A stretch of DNA of 8,166 bases. It comes from Chloroflexota bacterium (GTDB taxonomy: Bacteria > Chloroflexota > Limnocylindria > QHBO01). The notes below the pieces were generated by a model. It did no database searches. It was not told the origin of the DNA and was given only the letters and a program-made list of their open reading frames with translations. The stretch is from contig VBKA01000043.1 of the NCBI GenBank assembly GCA_005879815.1, positions 1-8,166 of the forward strand. Direction: 5' to 3'. The position numbers and the translations under genes are program-made. Position 1 is the stretch's first letter. Every line of letters begins with the position of its first letter. This document shows, piece after piece, positions 1-5,574 of the stretch.

Positions 1-1394
1 CAGGGCCGGATCTGCAGCGTGGGATTCAGGCCGGCCGCCTCGCGATTCATGAGCTTCAGCGTGCGGTTGATGATCTCGTAGGGGTGCTCGTTGGGAACGG
101 CGTAGCCAAAGGTGTACGGGCCGTAATGGCTCGGGTAGACCATAGGATCGAAGTAGTCGACGTACGGCATGATGACCTCCGGGCGCTGCCCGATCCCCTG
201 GTCGTCGCTGGCGATGAAGCTGATCGGGAAGACGTCGGCGCCGAAGAACGCCTTCGTTGGGGCAAGCGCGTTCGAGACCACCCGGAAGAGGCGCTGGATC
301 GCGGGCAGCCGGAACGACTGCGTGTTGGGCAGGTTCGTGTCCGCGGTGTTGTAGTTCCCGTCGCTGTAGAAGCGGACGTAGTCGAGCTGCACCTCGTCAA
401 AGCCCTTGTGGGCGAGGTCGACCGCGATCTTGGCGATGTACTCCGCCACCCCCGGCTCGTAAGGGTCGAGCCAGATGTTGCCCTTGAAGTCGGTCCACGG
501 CCTGTGGGTGCTCACGTTCTGGACGGCGAGCTGGGGTCGTGACCTGGGCAGCGTGTCGTCCTTCATGACCACCATGCGGGCGATGGTGTAGATCCCGCGC
601 GCCTTGAGCTTGGGCAGCAGCGAGTCGAGGTGTAGGAGCGGCGCCTTCATGATCGCGCCCGCCTGCTTCGCCTCCGGCAGGTCGGTCGCGTAGTAGAGCC
701 AGCCACCCCCCTCTTTCACGTCGATCACCATGGCGTTGGCCTCGGTGCGCGCGACGGTGCCGAGCATCTGGTCGAGATGGCCGGCCCCCTCGAAGACCGA
801 TGACGGCGCGTACAGCGCTCGCGCCTCGAACGGCTGCATGGCCACGTCCTGGGTCGCCTTTCCGAGCAGCGGTAGCAGGCCCAGGCGGTATCCGGCGAGC
901 TTGACCACCAGGGTGCCCTTGCTCGGGACCCCACCCAGCCGATAGCGACCCGTGGCATCGGTGCGCACCAGCGTCGGCTGGCCATCCACGAAGACCTTGG
1001 CGCCCACCAGCGGTTTCCCCGCCGCATCGGTCACACGGCCGGCGATCACGTTGGGGCGCAGCGCGACCGTAAGGTCTCCGTCGGCCGGGACCGATGCGGT
1101 GGCGGCATCATGGTCCTCGGCGGCGACCGTGAGCGTGGCGTCTCGCACGGCGCTAACGTGCGCCGTTCCGTCGGCTGCGGTCACCGCAGGTGACTGAGCG
1201 CCGGCGATCCGCGCACCAGCCAACGGCCGCTGCCCGTTCGTCTCAACCACGCGCACGATGAGCTGTCGCGGTTGCTCGGGCGTTGGCGAGGAGACGAACG
1301 GCAGGCTGGGCGGACCGCCGCATGCCGCCAGCACGCTCACCAGTACCAGGAGCGGGACAATGCCGCGTCGGGCGCCGCGCGTCACGTCGTTCAC
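1..1394 (-). CDS. Putative surface lipoprotein with carboxypeptidase-regulatory-like repeats and a DUF4015 glycoside-hydrolase-like domain (3' end missing)
   Basis: Read by hand as 464 codons open to the left edge of the window, so the C-terminus is missing. The GTG start at 1394 overlaps the rpe stop in a GTGA tetramer. Residues 1-24 form a basic then hydrophobic signal ending in a lipobox (L22-A-A-C25), so Cys25 is probably lipidated after export. A Pro/Ser-rich linker (about 26-43) follows. Residues about 44-113 and 115-188 look like two beta-sandwich repeats of the carboxypeptidase-regulatory kind; the second has GRVTDAAGKPLVGAKV and later TDATGRYRLGGVP. From about 190 the sequence matches the DUF4015 putative glycoside hydrolase family (Pfam PF13200): NAMVIDVKEG (220-229), a Gly-Phe-Asp-Glu segment leading to QLDYVRF (336-342), and PMVYPSHYGP (417-426). 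The family has a TIM-barrel-like fold, but its substrate is not established. A cell-wall or exopolysaccharide role is inferred only. Family assignment is good; function is uncertain. Confidence 0.85.
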   Translation of the reverse strand, partial: MNDVTRGARRGIVPLLVLVSVLAACGGPPSLPFVSSPTPEQPRQLIVRVVETNGQRPLAGARIAGAQSPAVTAADGTAHVSAVRDATLTVAAEDHDAATASVPADGDLTVALRPNVIAGRVTDAAGKPLVGAKVFVDGQPTLVRTDATGRYRLGGVPSKGTLVVKLAGYRLGLLPLLGKATQDVAMQPFEARALYAPSSVFEGAGHLDQMLGTVARTEANAMVIDVKEGGGWLYYATDLPEAKQAGAIMKAPLLHLDSLLPKLKARGIYTIARMVVMKDDTLPRSRPQLAVQNVSTHRPWTDFKGNIWLDPYEPGVAEYIAKIAVDLAHKGFDEVQLDYVRFYSDGNYNTADTNLPNTQSFRLPAIQRLFRVVSNALAPTKAFFGADVFPISFIASDDQGIGQRPEVIMPYVDYFDPMVYPSHYGPYTFGYAVPNEHPYEIINRTLKLMNREAAGLNPTLQIRP

Positions 1395-2110
1395 GATCGG
1401 GCCGCCGCCTGATCGATCGCCGCGGCGGCTCCGGAGCGTGCGGCCTCGCGCAGCTCGTCCACGATCGGGCGGAGGTCGCCAGGACGTCGGTACAGGCCCG
1501 ACCCCACGACCAGCACGTCGCCACCCGACCTGTAGGCCGCCCCGATGGTGTCCTCCTTCACGCCGCCGTCCACGCCGATCGGGAGGTCCAGGTTGCGTCG
1601 CTCTGCCTCGCCGCGCAGCGCGCGAAGCTTCGGGAGCACCTCGACCAGGAGCTCCTGGCCGCCGAACCCAGGGTGGACGGTCATCACCAGCAACAGGTCG
1701 ATCTCGTCCAGGTAGGGGTGAGCCGCCTCACCGGCCGTCTCGGGGTTGAGCGCCAGCCCGGCGCCGCGGCCGGCGCGGTGGATTCTCTCAACCAGCTCGT
1801 GCGGATCGCCATCGGCCTCGATGTGGAAGACGATCAGGTCGCTGCCGGCATTCGCGAACGCGTCGATGTAGCGGAGTGGCTCACTGATCATCAGGTGGCT
1901 GTGAAAAGGCAGCGTTGAATCCGCCCGCACTGCTTCCACGACCACGGGACCCAGGCTGATGTTGGGGACGAAGTGGCCGTCCATCACGTCCAGGTGGATC
2001 GAATCCACACCGCCCTCGGTCGCTCGCCGCACCTCTCTCCCGAGATGGGCGAAGTCGGCGTTGAGGATGCTCGCGCTGATCTGGGGCGGCCTTTTGGGAG
2101 CCGGCGTCAC
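1391..2110 (-). CDS. rpe: Ribulose-phosphate 3-epimerase
   Basis: Interconverts D-ribulose 5-phosphate and D-xylulose 5-phosphate in the cytosolic pentose phosphate pathway. The 239-residue product is a TIM-barrel protein slightly longer than the usual 215-230 because of a short N-terminal tail and an Ala-rich C-terminus. Visible signatures are SASILNADF (12-20), HLDVMDGHFVPNISLG (39-54), HSHLMI (70-75), HPGFGGQ (146-152) and GVDGGV (179-184). The expected metal ligands are present (H39, D41, H72, D181), and D41 and D181 are the expected acid/base pair. The start is GTG at 2110. It forms a GTGA tetramer with the rlmN stop, and the protein begins just before the first barrel strand, so a longer reading frame that runs upstream into rlmN is not used. 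There is no clear Shine-Dalgarno sequence, so translation probably depends on coupling to rlmN. The next gene is coupled to the rpe stop in the same way. Confidence 0.96.
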   Translation of the reverse strand: MTPAPKRPPQISASILNADFAHLGREVRRATEGGVDSIHLDVMDGHFVPNISLGPVVVEAVRADSTLPFHSHLMISEPLRYIDAFANAGSDLIVFHIEADGDPHELVERIHRAGRGAGLALNPETAGEAAHPYLDEIDLLLVMTVHPGFGGQELLVEVLPKLRALRGEAERRNLDLPIGVDGGVKEDTIGAAYRSGGDVLVVGSGLYRRPGDLRPIVDELREAARSGAAAAIDQAAARS

Positions 2111-3273
2111 GCCACGCCAACCGCGACCGGCTCGGTGGTGGCCTTCGTCGCTGGCTCGGGTAGTCGCCGCCCGGCAAGCTGGGCGTGGAGCTGCCCGCAC
2201 GCCGCCTCGATCTCCCGTCCGCGCGTGTCGCGCACCGTCACCGGCACGCCGGCGCCCCTCAGGGCATCGCGGAAGGCACGGATCCGTGTTGGCGCCGAAC
2301 CGGTCCACCGCGATCCGGGGGTTGGGTTCAGCGGAATGAGGTTCACGTGGCTCAGCCAACCGCTCGCAAGACCGGCGAGCCGCGCAGCGAGCTCCGGGGT
2401 GTCATTGAGCTCGGCGATCATCACGTACTCGAGGCTCACGCGTCGCCTGGTTGCGTCCGCGAAACGTCGGCCCGCGGCGACCACCTCGGCGATCGGCCAT
2501 TTGCGGTTGATGGGAACGAGCTCGTCGCGAAGCTGGTCCTGGGCGGCGTGCAGGCTGATCGCCAGGTTCACCTGCGGCAACTCCTCGATCATGCGCTCCA
2601 CGCCTGGCACCACCCCCGACGTGCTGACCGTGATGTGTCGCGCCCCGACGCCGAGCCGATCAGGGTCGTTCAGCAGCCGCACAGCGGCAAACACCGGCTC
2701 GACGTTGTTGAGCGGTTCGCCCATGCCCATGAACACGATGTTGTAGTGACCGTCGCGGGCGTCCGGCCGCCAGTCGGGGCCCAGAGCCAGCCAAGGCGTG
2801 CGATGCCAGTGCAGCACCTGGTCGACGATCTCGCCCGCAGTCAGCTGCCTGCCGAAACCGGCCTGACCGGTCGCGCAGAACGGGCAGCCAACCGCGCACC
2901 CGGCCTGGCTCGAGATGCAGATCGTGGTCCGCGCCGCATGCCTGCGACGCGATGGTGTTCGCATGAGGACCGATTCGATGCGCTGTCCGTCGTGAAGCTG
3001 GTGCACCGCCTTGGCGGTCAGCCCGCCGTCCGCCTCGAGCACGTGCGAAGTCACGATCGTCGAGTAGCGGAAGCCGCCGTCCAGCGCGGTCCGCAGGGTT
3101 GCCGGCAGGTCGGTCAGATCGGCGAAGCAGGCGGCGGCGGGCCGGTGCACACCACCCAGGACCTGGCTGGCCCGATACACGGGCTCGCCGCGGGCGACGA
3201 GCCACGCGGCGAGCTCTTCCTGCGCGACATCGCTGATCGCCGGACGCTGTTCGACGAGCGGCAGCTCAGTCAC
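2107..3273 (-). CDS. rlmN: Dual-specificity 23S rRNA/tRNA A2503/A37 C2-methyltransferase RlmN
   Basis: A radical SAM enzyme that methylates C2 of A2503 in 23S rRNA and, in characterised relatives, A37 of some tRNAs. The product is 388 residues, near the normal 350-390. An N-terminal accessory domain (about 15-100) precedes the radical SAM core. The 4Fe-4S motif CAVGCPFC gives C126, C130 and C133, preceded by the family's TICISSQAG stretch. FMGMGEPLNN (181-190) is the SAM-binding GEP motif, and ITVSTSGVVPG (214-224) is typical of the family. The methyl-carrying catalytic cysteine near the C-terminus is C359 in EAACGQL. All of this favours RlmN; the related resistance enzyme Cfr is less likely given the housekeeping context. 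The GTG start at 3273 lies within the metallopeptidase gene (8-bp overlap), with no visible Shine-Dalgarno sequence, so translational coupling is likely. rsmB, the usual upstream neighbour in many genomes, is absent. Confidence 0.96.
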   Translation of the reverse strand: MTELPLVEQRPAISDVAQEELAAWLVARGEPVYRASQVLGGVHRPAAACFADLTDLPATLRTALDGGFRYSTIVTSHVLEADGGLTAKAVHQLHDGQRIESVLMRTPSRRRHAARTTICISSQAGCAVGCPFCATGQAGFGRQLTAGEIVDQVLHWHRTPWLALGPDWRPDARDGHYNIVFMGMGEPLNNVEPVFAAVRLLNDPDRLGVGARHITVSTSGVVPGVERMIEELPQVNLAISLHAAQDQLRDELVPINRKWPIAEVVAAGRRFADATRRRVSLEYVMIAELNDTPELAARLAGLASGWLSHVNLIPLNPTPGSRWTGSAPTRIRAFRDALRGAGVPVTVRDTRGREIEAACGQLHAQLAGRRLPEPATKATTEPVAVGVA

Positions 3274-4012
3274 GGCGCGCCACGATCAGCATCAGGTAGT
3301 AAAGGAACGTGATCAGCGCGGTGAGTGCCGCCGCCACATACGTCCAGGCCGCAGCCTTCAGCACGTCGCGAGCCCCAATCTCGCGCTCCCCCACCATCCC
3401 GAGGCTCGAGACGAAGGCCAAGGCCTTTCCGGAGGCGCCAATCTCGACGGGCAGGGTGACGAAGGTGAAGACCACCGCCGCGGCAAAGGCAATCAGCCCG
3501 ACCCACGCGAGGCCGAGCACGTTCAACCACACTCCCGCGATGATCAGCCACGGGGCGACCCCCGATCCGAACTGGACGGCGGGCACGATCGTCATGCGGA
3601 CGGTCATCCACGGGTCCCGCTCGCGGTCCTGCACTGCGTGGCCAACCTCGTGGGCGATCACGGCAGCGGCCGCGACCGACAACCGGGGCTGCCCGCCGGT
3701 CGGGATGCTGACGGCGGCTCGGGACGGATCGTACGACCCCAGCTGGGGACCGCCGGAGACCGCCTGGGAGACGCGCAGCACCTTGCCGCGCGGGTCGTAG
3801 TGGTCGGTGAGCTGGCCGGACGTCGGCTCGATCTGGACGTCCGTCAACCCCTGTCGATCGAGGAGCCGCCGGGCGAAGTCGAAGGCGTCGAGGTTGATCC
3901 CCGAATCGACCTTCGCCCATTTCGCGTACGTGGTCCGCACCCGAAGGGCCGCCCAGCCGGTGATGAGGATGCTCGGCAGCATGACGAGCACGATGTAAAG
4001 CCCAAAGTTCAT
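3266..4012 (-). CDS. YugP-type membrane-bound neutral zinc metallopeptidase
   Basis: A 248-residue membrane protein of the zinc_peptidase_2 family (Pfam PF04298, YugP-like). The substrate is unknown in most members. Residues about 3-22 form an N-terminal membrane segment. LTDHYDPRGKVLRVS (68-82) is a family signature. HEVGH (121-125) is the HExxH zinc site, with H121 and H125 as ligands and E122 as the general base. VTLPVEIGAS (185-194) is the usual LPVE motif, with E190 the probable third ligand. Hydrophobic stretches at about 153-187 and 219-244 suggest two or three further membrane segments. The ATG at 4012 was chosen because it follows AGGAGGTG with an 11-nt spacer and starts directly at the membrane segment. 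The reading frame stays open 184 codons further upstream, but that part lies over fmt and looks like Arg/Ser-rich shadow. An unusual stretch of about 25 residues sits between VSQAV and LSVAAAAVIAHEVGH. The stop overlaps the rlmN start by 8 bp. Confidence 0.92.
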   Translation of the reverse strand: MNFGLYIVLVMLPSILITGWAALRVRTTYAKWAKVDSGINLDAFDFARRLLDRQGLTDVQIEPTSGQLTDHYDPRGKVLRVSQAVSGGPQLGSYDPSRAAVSIPTGGQPRLSVAAAAVIAHEVGHAVQDRERDPWMTVRMTIVPAVQFGSGVAPWLIIAGVWLNVLGLAWVGLIAFAAAVVFTFVTLPVEIGASGKALAFVSSLGMVGEREIGARDVLKAAAWTYVAAALTALITFLYYLMLIVARRD

Positions 4013-4023
4013 CTCGGTACTTC

Positions 4024-4031
4024 CACCTCCT
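4024..4031 (-). promoter_or_regulatory. Strong Shine-Dalgarno sequence of the metallopeptidase gene
   Basis: AGGAGGTG on the minus strand, 11 nt before the ATG at 4012. It is the only near-perfect anti-16S match before any gene start in the window. It decides the metallopeptidase start against the much longer open frame that extends into fmt. Confidence 0.85.
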
Positions 4032-4047
4032 GGAGGGAAGTCCGGCG

Positions 4048-4053
4048 AGTATA
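4048..4053 (-). promoter_or_regulatory. Predicted -10 element for the metallopeptidase-rlmN-rpe-lipoprotein unit
   Basis: TATACT (5 of 6 matches to TATAAT) lies in the 73-bp gap between fmt and the metallopeptidase gene. It stands out as an A+T-rich island in G+C-rich surroundings. The expected transcription start is an A near 4041, giving a leader of about 29 nt that contains the Shine-Dalgarno sequence. I see no TTGACA-like -35 element 16-18 nt upstream, so strength and sigma factor are unclear. This is a prediction from sequence only. Confidence 0.55.
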
Positions 4054-4085
4054 GCCCGCGGAAGATCGCGAGCGGCGACCCGCGT

Positions 4086-5030
4086 CTAGTTGCCTGGGCC
4101 GCCCGCCCCGAGGAGAAGATGTTCGCGCTGTCCTCGGCGCCAGTCAGCGGCTGGCATCGCCGGTCGTCCCTCTGGCTGGACGACCTCCAGCTCGAGGGCA
4201 CCCGAGCCCGCCGCGACGCGCGGCGGCTCCCCCGGCAGCACCGATCCGACCGGCACGCCGCTGACGCCGGCGACGGGTCTGGCTCGCCGAACATGGAGTC
4301 GCCGTCCGTCGAGCGTCGTCCACGCGCCGGGCCACGGCTGCAGGCCGCGCACCTGGCGATCGATGAGCTGCGCCGGTCGCATCCAGTCGATCCTTCCGTC
4401 CTCGCGGCGAAACGATGGCGCGACGGTCGCCGCCTGGTCGTCCTGCGGGATGGCGGCAAGGTCGCCATTGGCCCAGCGAGCCAGCTCTCCGGGGACCTGG
4501 TCGGCCGCCAGCTGCGCCAGGCGCCGCTGCAGCTCCGGGGTCGTCTCGCGATCGTCCACCGCAACGGGCCATTGGGCCACGATCGGTCCCGCGTCGAGCT
4601 CGGGAGTCATCACCATCAGGGTCACGCCGCCGACCGGGTCACCTGCCAGGATCGTGGCGGCCACCGGGGCGGCGCCCCGATGTCGCGGCAGCAGCGAGGG
4701 ATGCACGTTCAGGGGCGCCCTGGAGGCCATCTCCAGGATCTCGCGCGGGACGAGCTGACCATAGGCGGCAAGCAGCAGGCCGTCCGGCGCGAAGTCGCGG
4801 ATCAGCGCACGGCCTTCGTCGGAACGCAGCCGATCCGGGGTCGCGAGGTTGAGCTCGCGCGCGCGCGCCGCCTCGGCGACAGGCGAGGGTCGCGGCTTGA
4901 GACCTCGTCCGGCCGGGCGATCCGGGGTCGAGACGACCAGCAGCTCGTCGGCGAGCTCCGGGAGGCGGCGAAGCAGCGGAACGGCAAAGGTCCCGGTTCC
5001 GAGAAAGGCGAGGCGGCCGATGCGCGCCAC
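4086..5030 (-). CDS. fmt: Methionyl-tRNA formyltransferase
   Basis: Transfers a formyl group from 10-formyltetrahydrofolate to methionyl-initiator tRNA in the cytosol. The 314-residue product matches the family's usual length of about 315. The N-terminal Rossmann-like domain opens with RLAFLGTGTFAVPLL (6-20), and DRPAGRG (37-43) is the family loop. The catalytic motif is LNVHPSLLPRHRGAAP (107-122), giving N108 and H110; D146 in LDAGPI completes the expected catalytic set. The C-terminal OB-like domain contains LQPWPGAW (230-237). The GTG at 5030 was chosen because it begins right at the first beta strand and shares one base with the def stop (TAGTG). A longer open frame extends 82 codons upstream but lies wholly over def and is not coding. 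The best Shine-Dalgarno match (GGAGGAA) is about 20 nt away, too far, so reinitiation after def is likely. Formylation by Fmt and removal by Def are paired steps. Confidence 0.96.
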   Translation of the reverse strand: MARIGRLAFLGTGTFAVPLLRRLPELADELLVVSTPDRPAGRGLKPRPSPVAEAARARELNLATPDRLRSDEGRALIRDFAPDGLLLAAYGQLVPREILEMASRAPLNVHPSLLPRHRGAAPVAATILAGDPVGGVTLMVMTPELDAGPIVAQWPVAVDDRETTPELQRRLAQLAADQVPGELARWANGDLAAIPQDDQAATVAPSFRREDGRIDWMRPAQLIDRQVRGLQPWPGAWTTLDGRRLHVRRARPVAGVSGVPVGSVLPGEPPRVAAGSGALELEVVQPEGRPAMPAADWRRGQREHLLLGAGGPGN

Positions 5031-5536
5031 TAGATGCCGGCGGCCTGCTCTTCCTCCACGCCACTCGGGTGCTCGCCGACGCGGACGAGCTCCTCGAGCG
5101 ACTCGAGGTAGTCGATATACAGGCCGCCGTTCAGGTGGTCGATCTCGTGCTGCAGCGCGCGGGCCAGGAGCTCCCCGCCCTTGACGCGGAACTCCTTCCC
5201 GTGCCGATCCTGTGCTTTCACGGTGACCCGGGCCGCCCGCTTCACCTCTGCGACGAAACCGGGAATCGAGAGGCAACCCTCCCAGTCGAGAACCTCGCCC
5301 GAGGTTCGCACGATCTGCGGGTTCACCAGCTCGGTGATCTTCTCCTCCAGCTCGATTACGGCCACCCGCAGCGGCACGCCGACCTGGTTGGCCGCGAGCC
5401 CGATCCCGGGGGCGTCGCGCATCGTGTCCACCATGTCATCGAGCAGCCGATGGAGGGAGGCGTCGAAGTGCGAGACCTTCTTCGTCTTCTCGCGGAGCAT
5501 TGGCTCGTCGGCGGTCAGGATGTGGCGGAGGCCCAT
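5030..5536 (-). CDS. def: Peptide deformylase
   Basis: Removes the N-formyl group from new proteins at the ribosome exit, reversing the mark set by Fmt, whose gene follows directly. The 168-residue product has all three family motifs: GIGLAANQ (44-51), EGCLSIPG (87-94) with metal ligand C89, and QHEIDH (129-134) with ligands H130 and H134 and catalytic E131. The EGCLS form of motif 2 is typical of active bacterial enzymes. The C-terminal tail (about 150-168) is acidic and variable. The ATG at 5536 fits the family's MxLRxIL opening. No Shine-Dalgarno sequence precedes it. Instead, a TACAAT -10 hexamer ends 6 nt before the ATG, which suggests a leaderless transcript. def and priA are separated by 38 bp. 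Confidence 0.97.
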   Translation of the reverse strand: MGLRHILTADEPMLREKTKKVSHFDASLHRLLDDMVDTMRDAPGIGLAANQVGVPLRVAVIELEEKITELVNPQIVRTSGEVLDWEGCLSIPGFVAEVKRAARVTVKAQDRHGKEFRVKGGELLARALQHEIDHLNGGLYIDYLESLEELVRVGEHPSGVEEEQAAGI

Positions 5537-5555
5537 CGCCGCATTGTACCGATGG
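5533..5555. repeat. Short inverted repeat around the def start
   Basis: CCATCG at 5533-5538 and CGATGG at 5550-5555 are perfect 6-bp arms separated by 11 bp. The repeat encloses the predicted -10 hexamer, and one arm covers the def start codon. It could be an operator or an RNA hairpin in read-through transcripts that hides the start codon. A chance match is possible at this length. Confidence 0.35.
5543..5548 (-). promoter_or_regulatory. Predicted -10 element for a leaderless def-fmt transcript
   Basis: TACAAT fits the TANNNT consensus and is followed by GCGGCG and then the def ATG. With normal -12 to -7 placement, transcription would start on the A of the ATG at 5536, giving an mRNA without a leader. 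This agrees with the lack of a Shine-Dalgarno sequence. No -35 match is visible at 16-18 nt upstream, where the DNA is very G+C-rich. Upstream transcription from priA may also read through. Confidence 0.55.
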
Positions 5556-5574
5556 CGCCCCGCCAGGCGTCGCG

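Noticed and set aside
1666..1690. Histidine (H146) in the Rpe loop xPGFGGQ, where Asn or Glu is common.
   Set aside because: This position varies between lineages and the metal and catalytic residues are all present, so no functional change can be claimed.
2111..2359. An 83-codon upstream extension of rpe.
   Set aside because: It overlaps the rlmN end, including codons around its catalytic cysteine, and the epimerase fold starts after 2110.
2185..3312. A 375-codon open frame on the plus strand opposite rlmN, and similar long plus-strand frames at 5500-6489 and 5069-5842.
   Set aside because: They lie opposite well-identified genes, have no recognisable motifs, and are rich in Arg, Gly, Pro and His as expected of shadow frames in G+C-rich DNA.
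4013..4564. A 184-codon upstream extension of the metallopeptidase frame.
   Set aside because: It lies mostly over the fmt C-terminus, reads as Arg/Ser-rich shadow, and the strong Shine-Dalgarno sequence points to the ATG at 4012.
4856..4868. Alternating CG run of 13 nt within fmt, possibly Z-DNA-forming or a slippage site.
   Set aside because: It encodes an ordinary Ala-Arg stretch in an intact frame and is expected at this base composition.
5031..5276. An 82-codon upstream extension of fmt.
   Set aside because: It lies fully over def, and the family's N-terminus begins at the GTG at 5030.
5550..5574. Small hairpin (TGGCG-GGG-CGCCA) between priA and def, considered as a priA terminator.
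   Set aside because: The stem is only 5 bp and no T-run follows, so an intrinsic terminator is not supported.
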